From Klebsiella pneumoniae (GTDB lineage: Bacteria; Desulfobacterota; Binatia; UBA12015): 64,000 bases of DNA. The stretch spans positions 1-64,000 of the forward strand of contig CAMBZJ010000014.1 in assembly GCA_945872365.1 (NCBI GenBank), given 5' to 3'. Position numbers and translations under genes: made by a program. The notes under the pieces are model-generated. The model had not been told where the DNA came from. It worked only from the letters and a program-made list of their open reading frames with translations, and ran no database searches. Below, piece by piece: positions 52,264-60,078 of this stretch. Positions within the stretch are counted from its first letter, which is position 1. Every line of letters begins with the position of its first letter.

Positions 52264-55071
52264 GTGTCGCTTGCGGTCCCGCCGTCGAGCGTGGATCCTG
52301 TCGGCGTGCGCTTGGTCGATCGTTTTCGCCGGTCCCCGGATCGCGCGGGGCGCGCGGGGCGCGCGGGGCGCCGGGAGTGCAAGGCGCACGTGGTCGCGAT
52401 GGCCGGCGTGGCGCTGCTGGCGACGATCTGCCAGACGCCGCCGGCGCGAGCGCAGTCCGCCGTCCCCGGAGCGGCGGTCCCCGCGATCGGCGGGGAGCCC
52501 GCCGAGACCGTGGCCGCCGTCGCCCCGCCCACACCCGGGACCCAGACTTCGCCGGGGGCCGCGCCGGGTGATCCGGCCGCGCCTGCGCCCGCGCCGATTC
52601 CGGGAGGGACGTCGGCTCCCGTGGCCCCGGACGACCTGGCTTCGATCGCGACGACCGCGACTCCGAAATCCGACCCGCGTCGGGTGACCGCACTCCTGCT
52701 CAACGGCGGAGCGCGCCCCGCTGTCAACTACCAATCGCACGTGGCCCACCTCCGCTCGATGCTGCACTGGCTCGAACGGGTCGGGGTGCCGCCGTCGCGG
52801 ATATCGGTCTTCTCCGGCGATGGCGACGACCCGGCCGCGGACTTAGCGGTGCGCGAGTTCCGCTCGGGAGAGGGGGACGAGGCCGCGCTGCTCGACGGAA
52901 CCCGGGTCGAAGGGAGATTCGGCCATCCCATCGAGTATGTGAGCACGCGCATCGAGGGAGTTCGCCTGCTCCCCGCGAAGAAAGCCGCCCTGCAGCGCTG
53001 GTTCGCGACCCGAGGGCGTTCGCTGCGCGCCGGCGACACTCTGCTGCTCCACGTCACGGACCACGGCACCCGCGGCAAGAAGGATCCGGACGAAACCCGG
53101 ATCCTGCTGTGGGGCGAGCACGAGTGGATCACTGCCCGCGAACTCGACTCCCTGCTGGCGCGCGTGCCCGCGGGGGTGCGGGTCGTCTCGCTCATGTCGC
53201 AGTGTTTTTCGGGCGGATTCGCGCGGCTCGGACGGACCGCTCCCAAGGGCGTCGCGGGCCTGCCGACCGGCCGGTCCTGCGGCTACTTCTCGTCGACCGC
53301 CGACCGGCGCGCCTACGGCTGCTACCCGGAGAATCGCGGCAAGGCGAACGTCGGCCACTCGGTGCGCTTCATCGAGGCACTCGAGCGCACCGGCGACTTC
53401 CCGCTGAGCCAGGAGATCGCCCTTCTGAGCGACCGGACCCCCGACGTTCCCCTGCGATCGTCCGACGTCCAACTCGAGCAATTGCTCGAAGCCGCGGCCG
53501 CCGCGCGCGGCCAGACGCTGCGCGAGTACGCCGACGCGATGCTCGAGGAGGCATGGCGCGACCGGGCGGCATGGGAACCGGAGATCCGGTCGATCGATCG
53601 CATCGGTCGCGCCTTCGGGATGGCGTCGCCGCGCTCGGTCGCGGAGGTGGACGAGCGGATCGACGAACTCCCGCAACTCGCCGGCCCGCTCGCGACCTGG
53701 GCGCGCGCCTGGTCCGAGTCGCGCGACGACCTTTCCGAGGCGAACCTCGGGAGATTCATGGAGAAACACCCGGAGTGGAGCACGCGACTCGCCTCCCCCC
53801 AGGCGACGCCGAAGCCCGCGCCGACACCCGCGACGCCGACTCCCGCGCCGACTCCCGCCGACCCGGCGAACGCCGAGTCGGATTCGGTGCGGCACGGCCG
53901 CGAATTGCTCGCCGAACTCGTCCCGTTCACCCGTTCCGACGAAGTGACCGATGCGCGCCTGCGTGTCCTGCGCGAGCGGGCCAGGCTCGCCCACGAAGCC
54001 TCCTACAGGATGGAGGTGCGCGAGGCCGCGCTGCGCCGCATGCGCGCCGGCCTGATCGGGATCGCGGGAAGGGTCCACTTGGCGAGGCACGCGAGCCCGG
54101 TCGCGCGGACCGCGTTCGCGAGGCTCTTCTCCTGCGAGGCCTTCGCGCTGCCGCTTGCCGGCGCGACCGGGGCGATCCCGCCGCTCGAATCCGAACCCGC
54201 TTTGCCGCCCTACGCCGAGGACGTGCGGGTCGCGCACGAGGTCGCGCCCGCCTGGATGGGAATCTCGTTTCACGCGCCGAGCGATGCGCAGCGCTCGCTC
54301 GTGCCGGAGTCGGCTCCCGGTGCGATCGCCGTGCGCGAGGTGTACCCGGACTCTCCGGCGCAGCAGGCGGGTCTCGAGGTCGGCGACGTGATCCTCGGGC
54401 CGAGCGGTTCGCCGTTCCGCGAGCCACGCCAGGTGCGCGAGTGGACGATGCTGCGCCCGGTCGGCTCGCCGGTCGTGCTCGACGTGCTGCACGAGGGAGC
54501 TGTCGTGCAGCGGACGCTCGTCCCGGGTCCGCATCCCGGGAAGTTTCCCGAGTTGCCCGGTCCGCCGGAACCCGGCTCGCCCGCGCCGCCGCTCGACCTG
54601 GCATCCTACCGCGGCTCGGTCCCGGCGTCGCTCGCCGACGGAAAAACGCGACTCCTCTTCTTCTGGGCCACCTGGTGCATGCCGTGCAAGGAGTCGCTGC
54701 CCGAGGTGATGGCGTTCGCGCGCGAGCGCGGTACCGAGGTGCTCGCCGTGACCGACGAGGAAAGCACCGCGCTCGATGCGTTCTTCGCCGCATCCGCAGT
54801 CGAGTTTCCGCCGGTGGTGCTGCGCGACGTGCGCCGCCGCACCCACCGCACCTGGGGGGTGAGCGGGACACCGACCTTCGTCCTGGTCGACGGGGCCGGC
54901 AAGGTGGTGAGCGTCTCGAGCGGATACACGCCGGCGAAGGGCCTCGGCGTGCCGGGGTGGAAGTGGAACGGCGCACTTCCCGCGCCGACCGCGGGCGGCT
55001 CCCCTGCGGACAGCGCGTCCGCGGATCCGGGAACGGGTATGCGCCGGCAGCCGGCCGCGTCGCCGCGCTGA
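52264..55071 (+). CDS. Exported C13/legumain-like cysteine peptidase fused to a PDZ domain and a TlpA-like thioredoxin domain
   Basis: A 935-residue protein from the GTG at 52264. A signal peptide (VVAMAGVALLATICQTPPARA, about 44-64) is followed by an Ala/Pro-rich stretch. Residues 135-400 resemble a caspase-hemoglobinase fold: RVTALLLNGGA, the catalytic His267 in LLLHVTDHGTRG (legumain has FTDHGS), and Cys314 in SLMSQCFSGGF. A helical region and Pro/Thr linker (about 515-540) lead to a helical segment, then a PDZ domain at 664-755 (AIAVREVYPDSPAQQAGLEVGDVIL). A redoxin domain follows with WCMPC (Cys805, Cys808) and cis-Pro in GVSGTPTFVLVDG. An ATG at 52399 is an alternative start just inside the signal. 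I know of no characterised protein with this order; function is unknown. Confidence 0.8.
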   Translation: MSLAVPPSSVDPVGVRLVDRFRRSPDRAGRAGRAGRRECKAHVVAMAGVALLATICQTPPARAQSAVPGAAVPAIGGEPAETVAAVAPPTPGTQTSPGAAPGDPAAPAPAPIPGGTSAPVAPDDLASIATTATPKSDPRRVTALLLNGGARPAVNYQSHVAHLRSMLHWLERVGVPPSRISVFSGDGDDPAADLAVREFRSGEGDEAALLDGTRVEGRFGHPIEYVSTRIEGVRLLPAKKAALQRWFATRGRSLRAGDTLLLHVTDHGTRGKKDPDETRILLWGEHEWITARELDSLLARVPAGVRVVSLMSQCFSGGFARLGRTAPKGVAGLPTGRSCGYFSSTADRRAYGCYPENRGKANVGHSVRFIEALERTGDFPLSQEIALLSDRTPDVPLRSSDVQLEQLLEAAAAARGQTLREYADAMLEEAWRDRAAWEPEIRSIDRIGRAFGMASPRSVAEVDERIDELPQLAGPLATWARAWSESRDDLSEANLGRFMEKHPEWSTRLASPQATPKPAPTPATPTPAPTPADPANAESDSVRHGRELLAELVPFTRSDEVTDARLRVLRERARLAHEASYRMEVREAALRRMRAGLIGIAGRVHLARHASPVARTAFARLFSCEAFALPLAGATGAIPPLESEPALPPYAEDVRVAHEVAPAWMGISFHAPSDAQRSLVPESAPGAIAVREVYPDSPAQQAGLEVGDVILGPSGSPFREPRQVREWTMLRPVGSPVVLDVLHEGAVVQRTLVPGPHPGKFPELPGPPEPGSPAPPLDLASYRGSVPASLADGKTRLLFFWATWCMPCKESLPEVMAFARERGTEVLAVTDEESTALDAFFAASAVEFPPVVLRDVRRRTHRTWGVSGTPTFVLVDGAGKVVSVSSGYTPAKGLGVPGWKWNGALPAPTAGGSPADSASADPGTGMRRQPAASPR
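52342..52368 (+). repeat. Three perfect 9-bp repeats at the 5' end of the peptidase gene
   Basis: The unit cgcgcgggg occurs three times in tandem. If translation starts at 52264 it encodes a Gly/Arg/Ala repeat in the basic n-region of the signal peptide; if it starts at 52399 the repeat is untranslated. Confidence 0.85.
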
Positions 55072-55196
55072 TCGCCGCGCGCGGTCGAAGCCGGTGCTTC
55101 TCGCTGGACGGGGCCGTGGTGCTGGGTTAGGACCGCCACGCGCGGGGCCGCTTTCCGGGTGAAGCCATGCGGCGCAGGACGGCCAACGGAGGACTC

Positions 55197-56672
55197 ATGA
55201 ATCGCAGGATCGCTTCGCTTCTCGGGCTCTCGCTCGGCTTTTCGCTGCTCGCCGCGGATCCGGTACTGGCCGACACCTTCACGCCGGACACCTTCGGCGA
55301 CGCGGCCGATCCCAAGCCCGGGGACGGCATCTGCGGTTCCGGCAAGGGGACCTGCTCGCTACGCGCCGCCGTGCAGGAGGCCAACGCCTCCACGCACGCC
55401 AACCGGATCGAGCTCGGGCAGGGTACGTACTCCCTGAGCATCGACGGGCCGGACGAGTCGCTCGCGGTCTCGGGAGATCTCGACCTGAACACCGACATCG
55501 AGATCGCGGGTCGCGGGGTCGGGGTGACCATCATCGAGCAGCGGGTGAAGCACCGCGTCTTCGAGGTGACTCCCAACGGCACGGCGAAGATCGGCGACGT
55601 CATGGTGCGCGGCGGCATGTCGCTCGGCGACGACGGTGGCTCGATCCTGAACGACGGGCGGCTTCGGCTGGAGAACGTCACCATCGACCACGGCCGCGCC
55701 AAGACCGATCCGACGAACTCGAACGGACGCGGCGGCGCGCTCCGCAATCGCTCGCAGCTCGATGCGATGAACCTGATCGTCGGGTCTTCGGTGGCGGACG
55801 GGCGCGGCGGCGCCATCAGCAACAGCGGTGTCATGACCCTGACCAACTCCCGGATCGTCGACAACGCCTCGCGCACCGACGACGGCGGCGCGATCGAGAA
55901 CGACGGCGACCTCACGATCGCCATCTCCTCCATCGCCATGAACACCGCCGACGACGGCGGTGGTCTCGACAACATCGGCGGCAAGGTCCGCATCGTCGAC
56001 AGCACGTTCGATGGGAACAAGGCCACCGGCGGCACCGGCGGCGGCATCCGCAACAGCGGGACGATCACGATCGTCAACTCGACCTTCAACAGCAACGTCG
56101 GCCAGAAGCAGGGCGGTGCCATCGCGAACCTCGCGGCCGGCACGATCGACCTGAACAACGCGACGCTCGCGTCGAACGCGTCGGGCTCCGGCGGCGGCAT
56201 CTGGGCCGAGAAGGGCGGCACGGTGACCCTCTCGAACACGATCGTCGCCACCAACACGGCGGGCCCGGGGGGCGCGCCCGATTGCGAGGGCACGGTCGTG
56301 TCGCGCGGCTACAACCTGGTGCAGCAGCCCGGGAGCTGCTCCTTCGGGGCGCCCGGAGACCAGACCGGCAAGGATCCGAAGCTCGGGGAACTCGCCCCCA
56401 ACGACGGTCCGACGCGCACCCGTGCGCTGCTCGACGGAAGCCCTGCGATGGGCGGCGGCAACCCGAAGACACCCGACGGGAAAAACGGTGCCTGTGCGCC
56501 GGCCGACCAGCGCGGCGTGAAGCGGCCGCAGGCGTGGGGCAGCAAGACCGTCCCGAGCTGCGACATCGGCGCGTACGAGGCAAAACCCACCCGGCCGTCA
56601 CCGTCCCCGTCCCCGTCGTCGAAGAAGACGTCGATGATCGATCCGATGATGCGCACGGCTCGCGAAGGATGA
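55197..56672 (+). CDS. Exported right-handed beta-helix protein with CSLREA-type N-terminus
   Basis: A 491-residue secreted protein. The signal peptide spans 1-26 (ending DPVLA). The CSLRAAVQEANA motif at 53-64 is the CSLREA domain, which caps the N-terminus of parallel beta-helices. Residues 80-400 are imperfect repeats with GGA/GGGI turns (GRGGALRN, GRGGAISN, DDGGAIEN, DDGGGLDN, GTGGGIRN, KQGGAIAN, GSGGGIWA). A choice-of-anchor-like end (CDIGAYE) precedes a Pro/Ser tail. The ATG at 55197 with GGAGGA upstream is clearly better than the one at 55167. Such proteins are surface or secreted adhesins or polysaccharide-binding. It overlaps the next gene by 4 bp. Confidence 0.85.
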   Translation: MNRRIASLLGLSLGFSLLAADPVLADTFTPDTFGDAADPKPGDGICGSGKGTCSLRAAVQEANASTHANRIELGQGTYSLSIDGPDESLAVSGDLDLNTDIEIAGRGVGVTIIEQRVKHRVFEVTPNGTAKIGDVMVRGGMSLGDDGGSILNDGRLRLENVTIDHGRAKTDPTNSNGRGGALRNRSQLDAMNLIVGSSVADGRGGAISNSGVMTLTNSRIVDNASRTDDGGAIENDGDLTIAISSIAMNTADDGGGLDNIGGKVRIVDSTFDGNKATGGTGGGIRNSGTITIVNSTFNSNVGQKQGGAIANLAAGTIDLNNATLASNASGSGGGIWAEKGGTVTLSNTIVATNTAGPGGAPDCEGTVVSRGYNLVQQPGSCSFGAPGDQTGKDPKLGELAPNDGPTRTRALLDGSPAMGGGNPKTPDGKNGACAPADQRGVKRPQAWGSKTVPSCDIGAYEAKPTRPSPSPSPSSKKTSMIDPMMRTAREG

Positions 56673-58222
56673 ATCCCCCGCCGGCCAGTCCGGCGGGGCG
56701 CACGGTCCTGGTCCTGACGTTCCGCTGGCCCCCGCAGGGGGGCGGCGGGGTGCAGCGGACGCTCAAGTTCGTCAAGTACATTTCACGGCTCGGCTGGAGC
56801 CCGGTCGTGCACACGGTGAGCAATCCGTTCACCGATCTTTGGGACCCCGGCCTCGGATCCGAGGTGCCGCCGACGGTCGCCGTCTATCGCACGCCGACCG
56901 TCGAGTTCGAGTCGATCGAGTCGGGGATCTCGCGACTCGGGGGCCGTGCGCGCGCCTTGCTGCGCGGGAGGAAATCCGCGCAGAAGGCCCCGTCGCGGGC
57001 CCCGGCGGAAGCCGGAGCGGCGCCCGTCGCGTCGAGCGCCGGCGGGGCCCGCGTCGGACCGACGGTGGGCGACCCCCGGCGGGAGGGACCTACGCCGGCT
57101 GCCGCAGCGATCGTCGTCGGCGAGCGGGCAGCGCGGCTTTCACGCGGCGGGCGACTCGCCCGCGTGCAGGACTTCGTCTGGTCGCGGCTGCTCGTGCCCG
57201 ATCCGCAGGTGGTCTGGCTCCCGGGCGCGCTCCTGCGCAGTCTCGCGATCGCGCGCCGTCACCGGGTCGACGTCATCTACTCGACGGCGCCGCCGCAGTC
57301 CCTCAACCTGCTCGCCCTCGAACTCCAGCGGCGTACCGGGCTCCCCTGGGTCGCCGACCTGCGCGACCCGTGGACGAGCGGGCTACACCGCAACCAGTGG
57401 TACCCGGACCATCCCGGTCGCAAGGCGCGCGAGGAGCGTTGGGAACGGATGATCTTCGAGCGTGCCGACCATGTGATCGTCGTGAACGAGGCGGCTCGCG
57501 ACGAGTTCCTCGCCAAGTACCCCTTCTGTCCGCCGGAGCGGATCTCGGTCATCACGAACGGTTTCGACCCGGCGGACTTCGCCCATGTGAGCCGGGAGCC
57601 GCGCTTTCTCGAGGGCGGCCTGCTGCACGTGACGGTGACCGGACACGTCGAGACCATGTTCGACCTGTTGCCCTTCTTCGAGGCGGTGCGCCGGGTCGTC
57701 GAGGCCGGACCGCGCGATCGTGCGCAGCTGCGCATCGACTTCGTCGGTACGAAGCGCCAGCCGCGCTACGACGCCTGGATCGCCGAGCACGAGCTCGGCG
57801 ACGTGATCCGCTTCCACGCCTACGTGCCGCATGCCGACAGCGTACAGTACCTCACCGACAGCCAGGTGCTCATGCTCTGCATGACGCCGGTGAAAGAATA
57901 CGGGGCGGTGAAAATCCTCGGCAAGATGTGCGAGTACCTCTACACCCGCAAGCCGGTGCTCGCGCTCACGATCCCCGGCGTCACGAGCCGCATTCTCGAA
58001 AGCGCCGGCGTCGGTGTCACTGTGGACCCGAACGACGTGTCCGGGATGAGATCGACCCTCGAGCGCTTTTTGGCCGACTTCCGGGCCGGTCGCCTGCAGG
58101 CGACGCCGAACGAGGAGGTCATCGCGACCTTCGACCGCGAGCGGCAGGCGGCCGAACTCGCCGGGATCCTCGCCGGCGCGATCGCCCGCCCTGGTCGGAA
58201 CGGCGCGCTCCGGCCCGCCTGA
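56669..58222 (+). CDS. GT4-type glycosyltransferase
   Basis: A 517-residue soluble GT-B enzyme. The N-terminal donor-free domain opens with VLVLTFRWPPQGGGGVQRTLKFVKYISRLGW, the Gly-rich loop of family 4 enzymes. About 100 Ala/Arg/Pro-rich residues (90-190) interrupt it. WVADLRDPWTSG, FERADHVIVVNEAARDEFLAKYP and ERISVITNGFDPADF are characteristic, and the donor site is in GAVKILGKMCEYLYTRKPVLAL. The ATG overlaps the stop of the beta-helix gene (ATGA), hinting that it modifies that protein or shares its pathway. Sugar and acceptor are unknown. Confidence 0.85.
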   Translation: MNPPPASPAGRTVLVLTFRWPPQGGGGVQRTLKFVKYISRLGWSPVVHTVSNPFTDLWDPGLGSEVPPTVAVYRTPTVEFESIESGISRLGGRARALLRGRKSAQKAPSRAPAEAGAAPVASSAGGARVGPTVGDPRREGPTPAAAAIVVGERAARLSRGGRLARVQDFVWSRLLVPDPQVVWLPGALLRSLAIARRHRVDVIYSTAPPQSLNLLALELQRRTGLPWVADLRDPWTSGLHRNQWYPDHPGRKAREERWERMIFERADHVIVVNEAARDEFLAKYPFCPPERISVITNGFDPADFAHVSREPRFLEGGLLHVTVTGHVETMFDLLPFFEAVRRVVEAGPRDRAQLRIDFVGTKRQPRYDAWIAEHELGDVIRFHAYVPHADSVQYLTDSQVLMLCMTPVKEYGAVKILGKMCEYLYTRKPVLALTIPGVTSRILESAGVGVTVDPNDVSGMRSTLERFLADFRAGRLQATPNEEVIATFDRERQAAELAGILAGAIARPGRNGALRPA

Positions 58223-58255
58223 CTCGCCTCGCCCCGGGCGACGACGGCCGAGCGT

Positions 58256-58270
58256 GGCGGCGCTGCCGCC
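58256..58270. terminator. Short hairpin between convergent genes
   Basis: The sequence ggcggc-gct-gccgcc forms a six-pair hairpin between the glycosyltransferase (ends 58222) and the lipoprotein gene (ends 58274). No T-run follows, so it is a weak candidate. Confidence 0.25.
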
Positions 58271-58273
58271 GGA

Positions 58274-58903
58274 TCACTTCGCGAGCAGGCCCTCGCGCGC
58301 CATCTCGTCGGCCACGGCCTGGGCGATTTCGGTCACGAAGGAGTCGACCCGGTTCGGGTTCACCGTCTCGCTCAGGCCGGCCCACAGGATCCCGTCGCGG
58401 TGCAGCGAGTAGACCATGGTCTCGACCGAGACGAGGGTCTCGCTGCGGAGGTAGCCCGGCGTGTAGGCGGCTCGCCAGCCGTAGCCCCAGAAGCCCCACG
58501 GCGACGGGCCCGGGTACCCCGGGACGACCGTCGCCTGTTGCCGGCTCCCGACCAGTCGCATCATGACCACACCGTCGACGTGCGCGTCGGTGAACTTCTG
58601 GCGCGCGACGTTCTCGTCGAGGTCCTCCCTCGAACTCAGGATCTCGTACCCGGGGACGCCGCTCACGCCGCTCCGGGAGAGGTCGCGGGCGAGAGCGTCC
58701 TCCGCGACGTGGCGGGCCCCGTCGTCGTCCGACATGAACACCGCGGCGATCCGCTGCCCAACCAGTCGTACGGGCGCCGCGCCCGGTGCCCGCCATGTCG
58801 AGCGGAAGGTCGTCGACGAACACGCGGCGAGGAGCAAGGCTAAGAGGAGAGAAGGGCCGACGACCGCCCCGCGGCGGCGGCCCCTGTTGCCGTTTGCGAT
58901 CAT
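58274..58903 (-). CDS. DUF4136-like lipoprotein
   Basis: A 209-residue exported lipoprotein with lipobox LLLAAC (lipidated Cys at 28). After the signal the beta-rich body reads TTFRSTWRAPG...LVGQRIAAVFMSDDDGARHVAEDALARDL, resembling DUF4136 or similar membrane-associated lipoproteins. A Gly/Tyr/Trp-rich loop near 125-150 (PSPWGFWGYGWRAAYTPGYL) is a notable feature. ATG at 58903 was preferred to an upstream in-frame one because the basic signal n-region starts there. It is downstream of the thiolase gene by 17 bp. Confidence 0.75.
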   Translation of the reverse strand: MIANGNRGRRRGAVVGPSLLLALLLAACSSTTFRSTWRAPGAAPVRLVGQRIAAVFMSDDDGARHVAEDALARDLSRSGVSGVPGYEILSSREDLDENVARQKFTDAHVDGVVMMRLVGSRQQATVVPGYPGPSPWGFWGYGWRAAYTPGYLRSETLVSVETMVYSLHRDGILWAGLSETVNPNRVDSFVTEIAQAVADEMAREGLLAK

Positions 58904-58920
58904 CCGACCCGCCCCGGGGT

Positions 58921-60078
58921 TCAGGGCAGTGCGACGATGCACACGCCGCAGGCTTGTGGCGCGCCACCGATGTTGTGCGAGAGCGCCACGGTGGGGTTCT
59001 TCACCTGCCGCTTATCGGCTTTGCCCTGCAGCTGCTTGTAGTTCTCGTAGATCATGCGCACGCCGGTCGCACCGGTCGGGTGGCCGAAGGTCTTGAGCCC
59101 GCCGTCGGTGTTCACCGGCAGTTCGCCGCCGAGCTCGAAGGTGCCCGAGGCGATGTGCTCCTTCGCCGAGCCCTTCTCGCAGAAGCCGAGGTCCTCGTAG
59201 GCGAGCAACTCGGTGAGCGTGAAGCAGTCGTGCACCTGCGCGACGTGGATCTCCTTGCGCGGGTTGGTGATGCCCGCCTGCTCGTAGACCTGGCGCGCCG
59301 CCATCTCGGTCGGCTTCCAACGCAGGAAGTCGAAGTCCGGATCCTCCTTAGGGTCGGCCGCGAGCGCGATGCCGATCGCGCGGACCAGCACGAAGTCGTC
59401 GCGGAAGCCCTTGGCGAGCTCGCGCCGGGTGAGGATCGCGGCGGCCGCGCCGTCGGACTGGGCGGCGCAGTCATAGAGCCCGAAGGGCCAGGAGATCATC
59501 CGCGCGTTGAGCGCCTCCTCGACAGTGATCTCGCGCTTGAGCATCGACTTCGGCGCGAGCGTGCCGTTGTGGTGGTTCTTCACGGCGATCTTCGCGAGGT
59601 CCTCGCGGCCGGCGCCGAAGGTGTCGAAGTAGCGCGCAGCACAGTGCGAGAACCAGCCGGCCGGGGTCGCGGGCAGTCCTCGCACGCCGGTCACCGCGAC
59701 GCTCGGGCCCGAGACGCCGCGGTCCTTCGGCTTGTCGAAGCCGACGACCAGCACGGTGTCGTACATGCCGCTCGCGACCGCGAAGACGCCGTAGCGGAAG
59801 GCGTCGGTCCCGGTCGCGCAATAGTTCACGACCATGCTCACCGGGCGGTCGTAAAGCTTGAGGGCGTCGGCGACCTCGGCGGTGCCCTTCGAGGGGTACT
59901 GTGCACCGCAGAACACCGCCTCGATCTGCTTCTGGGGATCCTGCAGCCCGGCGTCGGCGTAGGCCTCGTAGGCGGCCTCGACGATCATGTCCTGGGGGTC
60001 CTTGTCCCAGTTTTCGCCGAACTTGCAGCAGCCCATGCCGACGACGGCGACCTTGTCCCGGATGGCGTCCTTGTTCAT
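58921..60078 (-). CDS. Thiolase-family acetyl-CoA acetyltransferase-like enzyme
   Basis: A 385-residue thiolase with the active-site residues the first one in the window lacks. The nucleophile Cys is in NYCATGTDAF (near residue 86), and GHPTGATGVRMIYENYKQL and GGAPQACGVCIVALP supply the His and second Cys. ATG at 60078 overlaps the stop of the HMGS-like/DUF35 gene (ATGA), so both are made together. In archaea a thiolase, an HMG-CoA synthase and a DUF35 protein form one complex; this pair has the same parts on two polypeptides. Direction of reaction (condensation or thiolysis) is not clear. Confidence 0.9.
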   Translation of the reverse strand: MNKDAIRDKVAVVGMGCCKFGENWDKDPQDMIVEAAYEAYADAGLQDPQKQIEAVFCGAQYPSKGTAEVADALKLYDRPVSMVVNYCATGTDAFRYGVFAVASGMYDTVLVVGFDKPKDRGVSGPSVAVTGVRGLPATPAGWFSHCAARYFDTFGAGREDLAKIAVKNHHNGTLAPKSMLKREITVEEALNARMISWPFGLYDCAAQSDGAAAAILTRRELAKGFRDDFVLVRAIGIALAADPKEDPDFDFLRWKPTEMAARQVYEQAGITNPRKEIHVAQVHDCFTLTELLAYEDLGFCEKGSAKEHIASGTFELGGELPVNTDGGLKTFGHPTGATGVRMIYENYKQLQGKADKRQVKNPTVALSHNIGGAPQACGVCIVALP

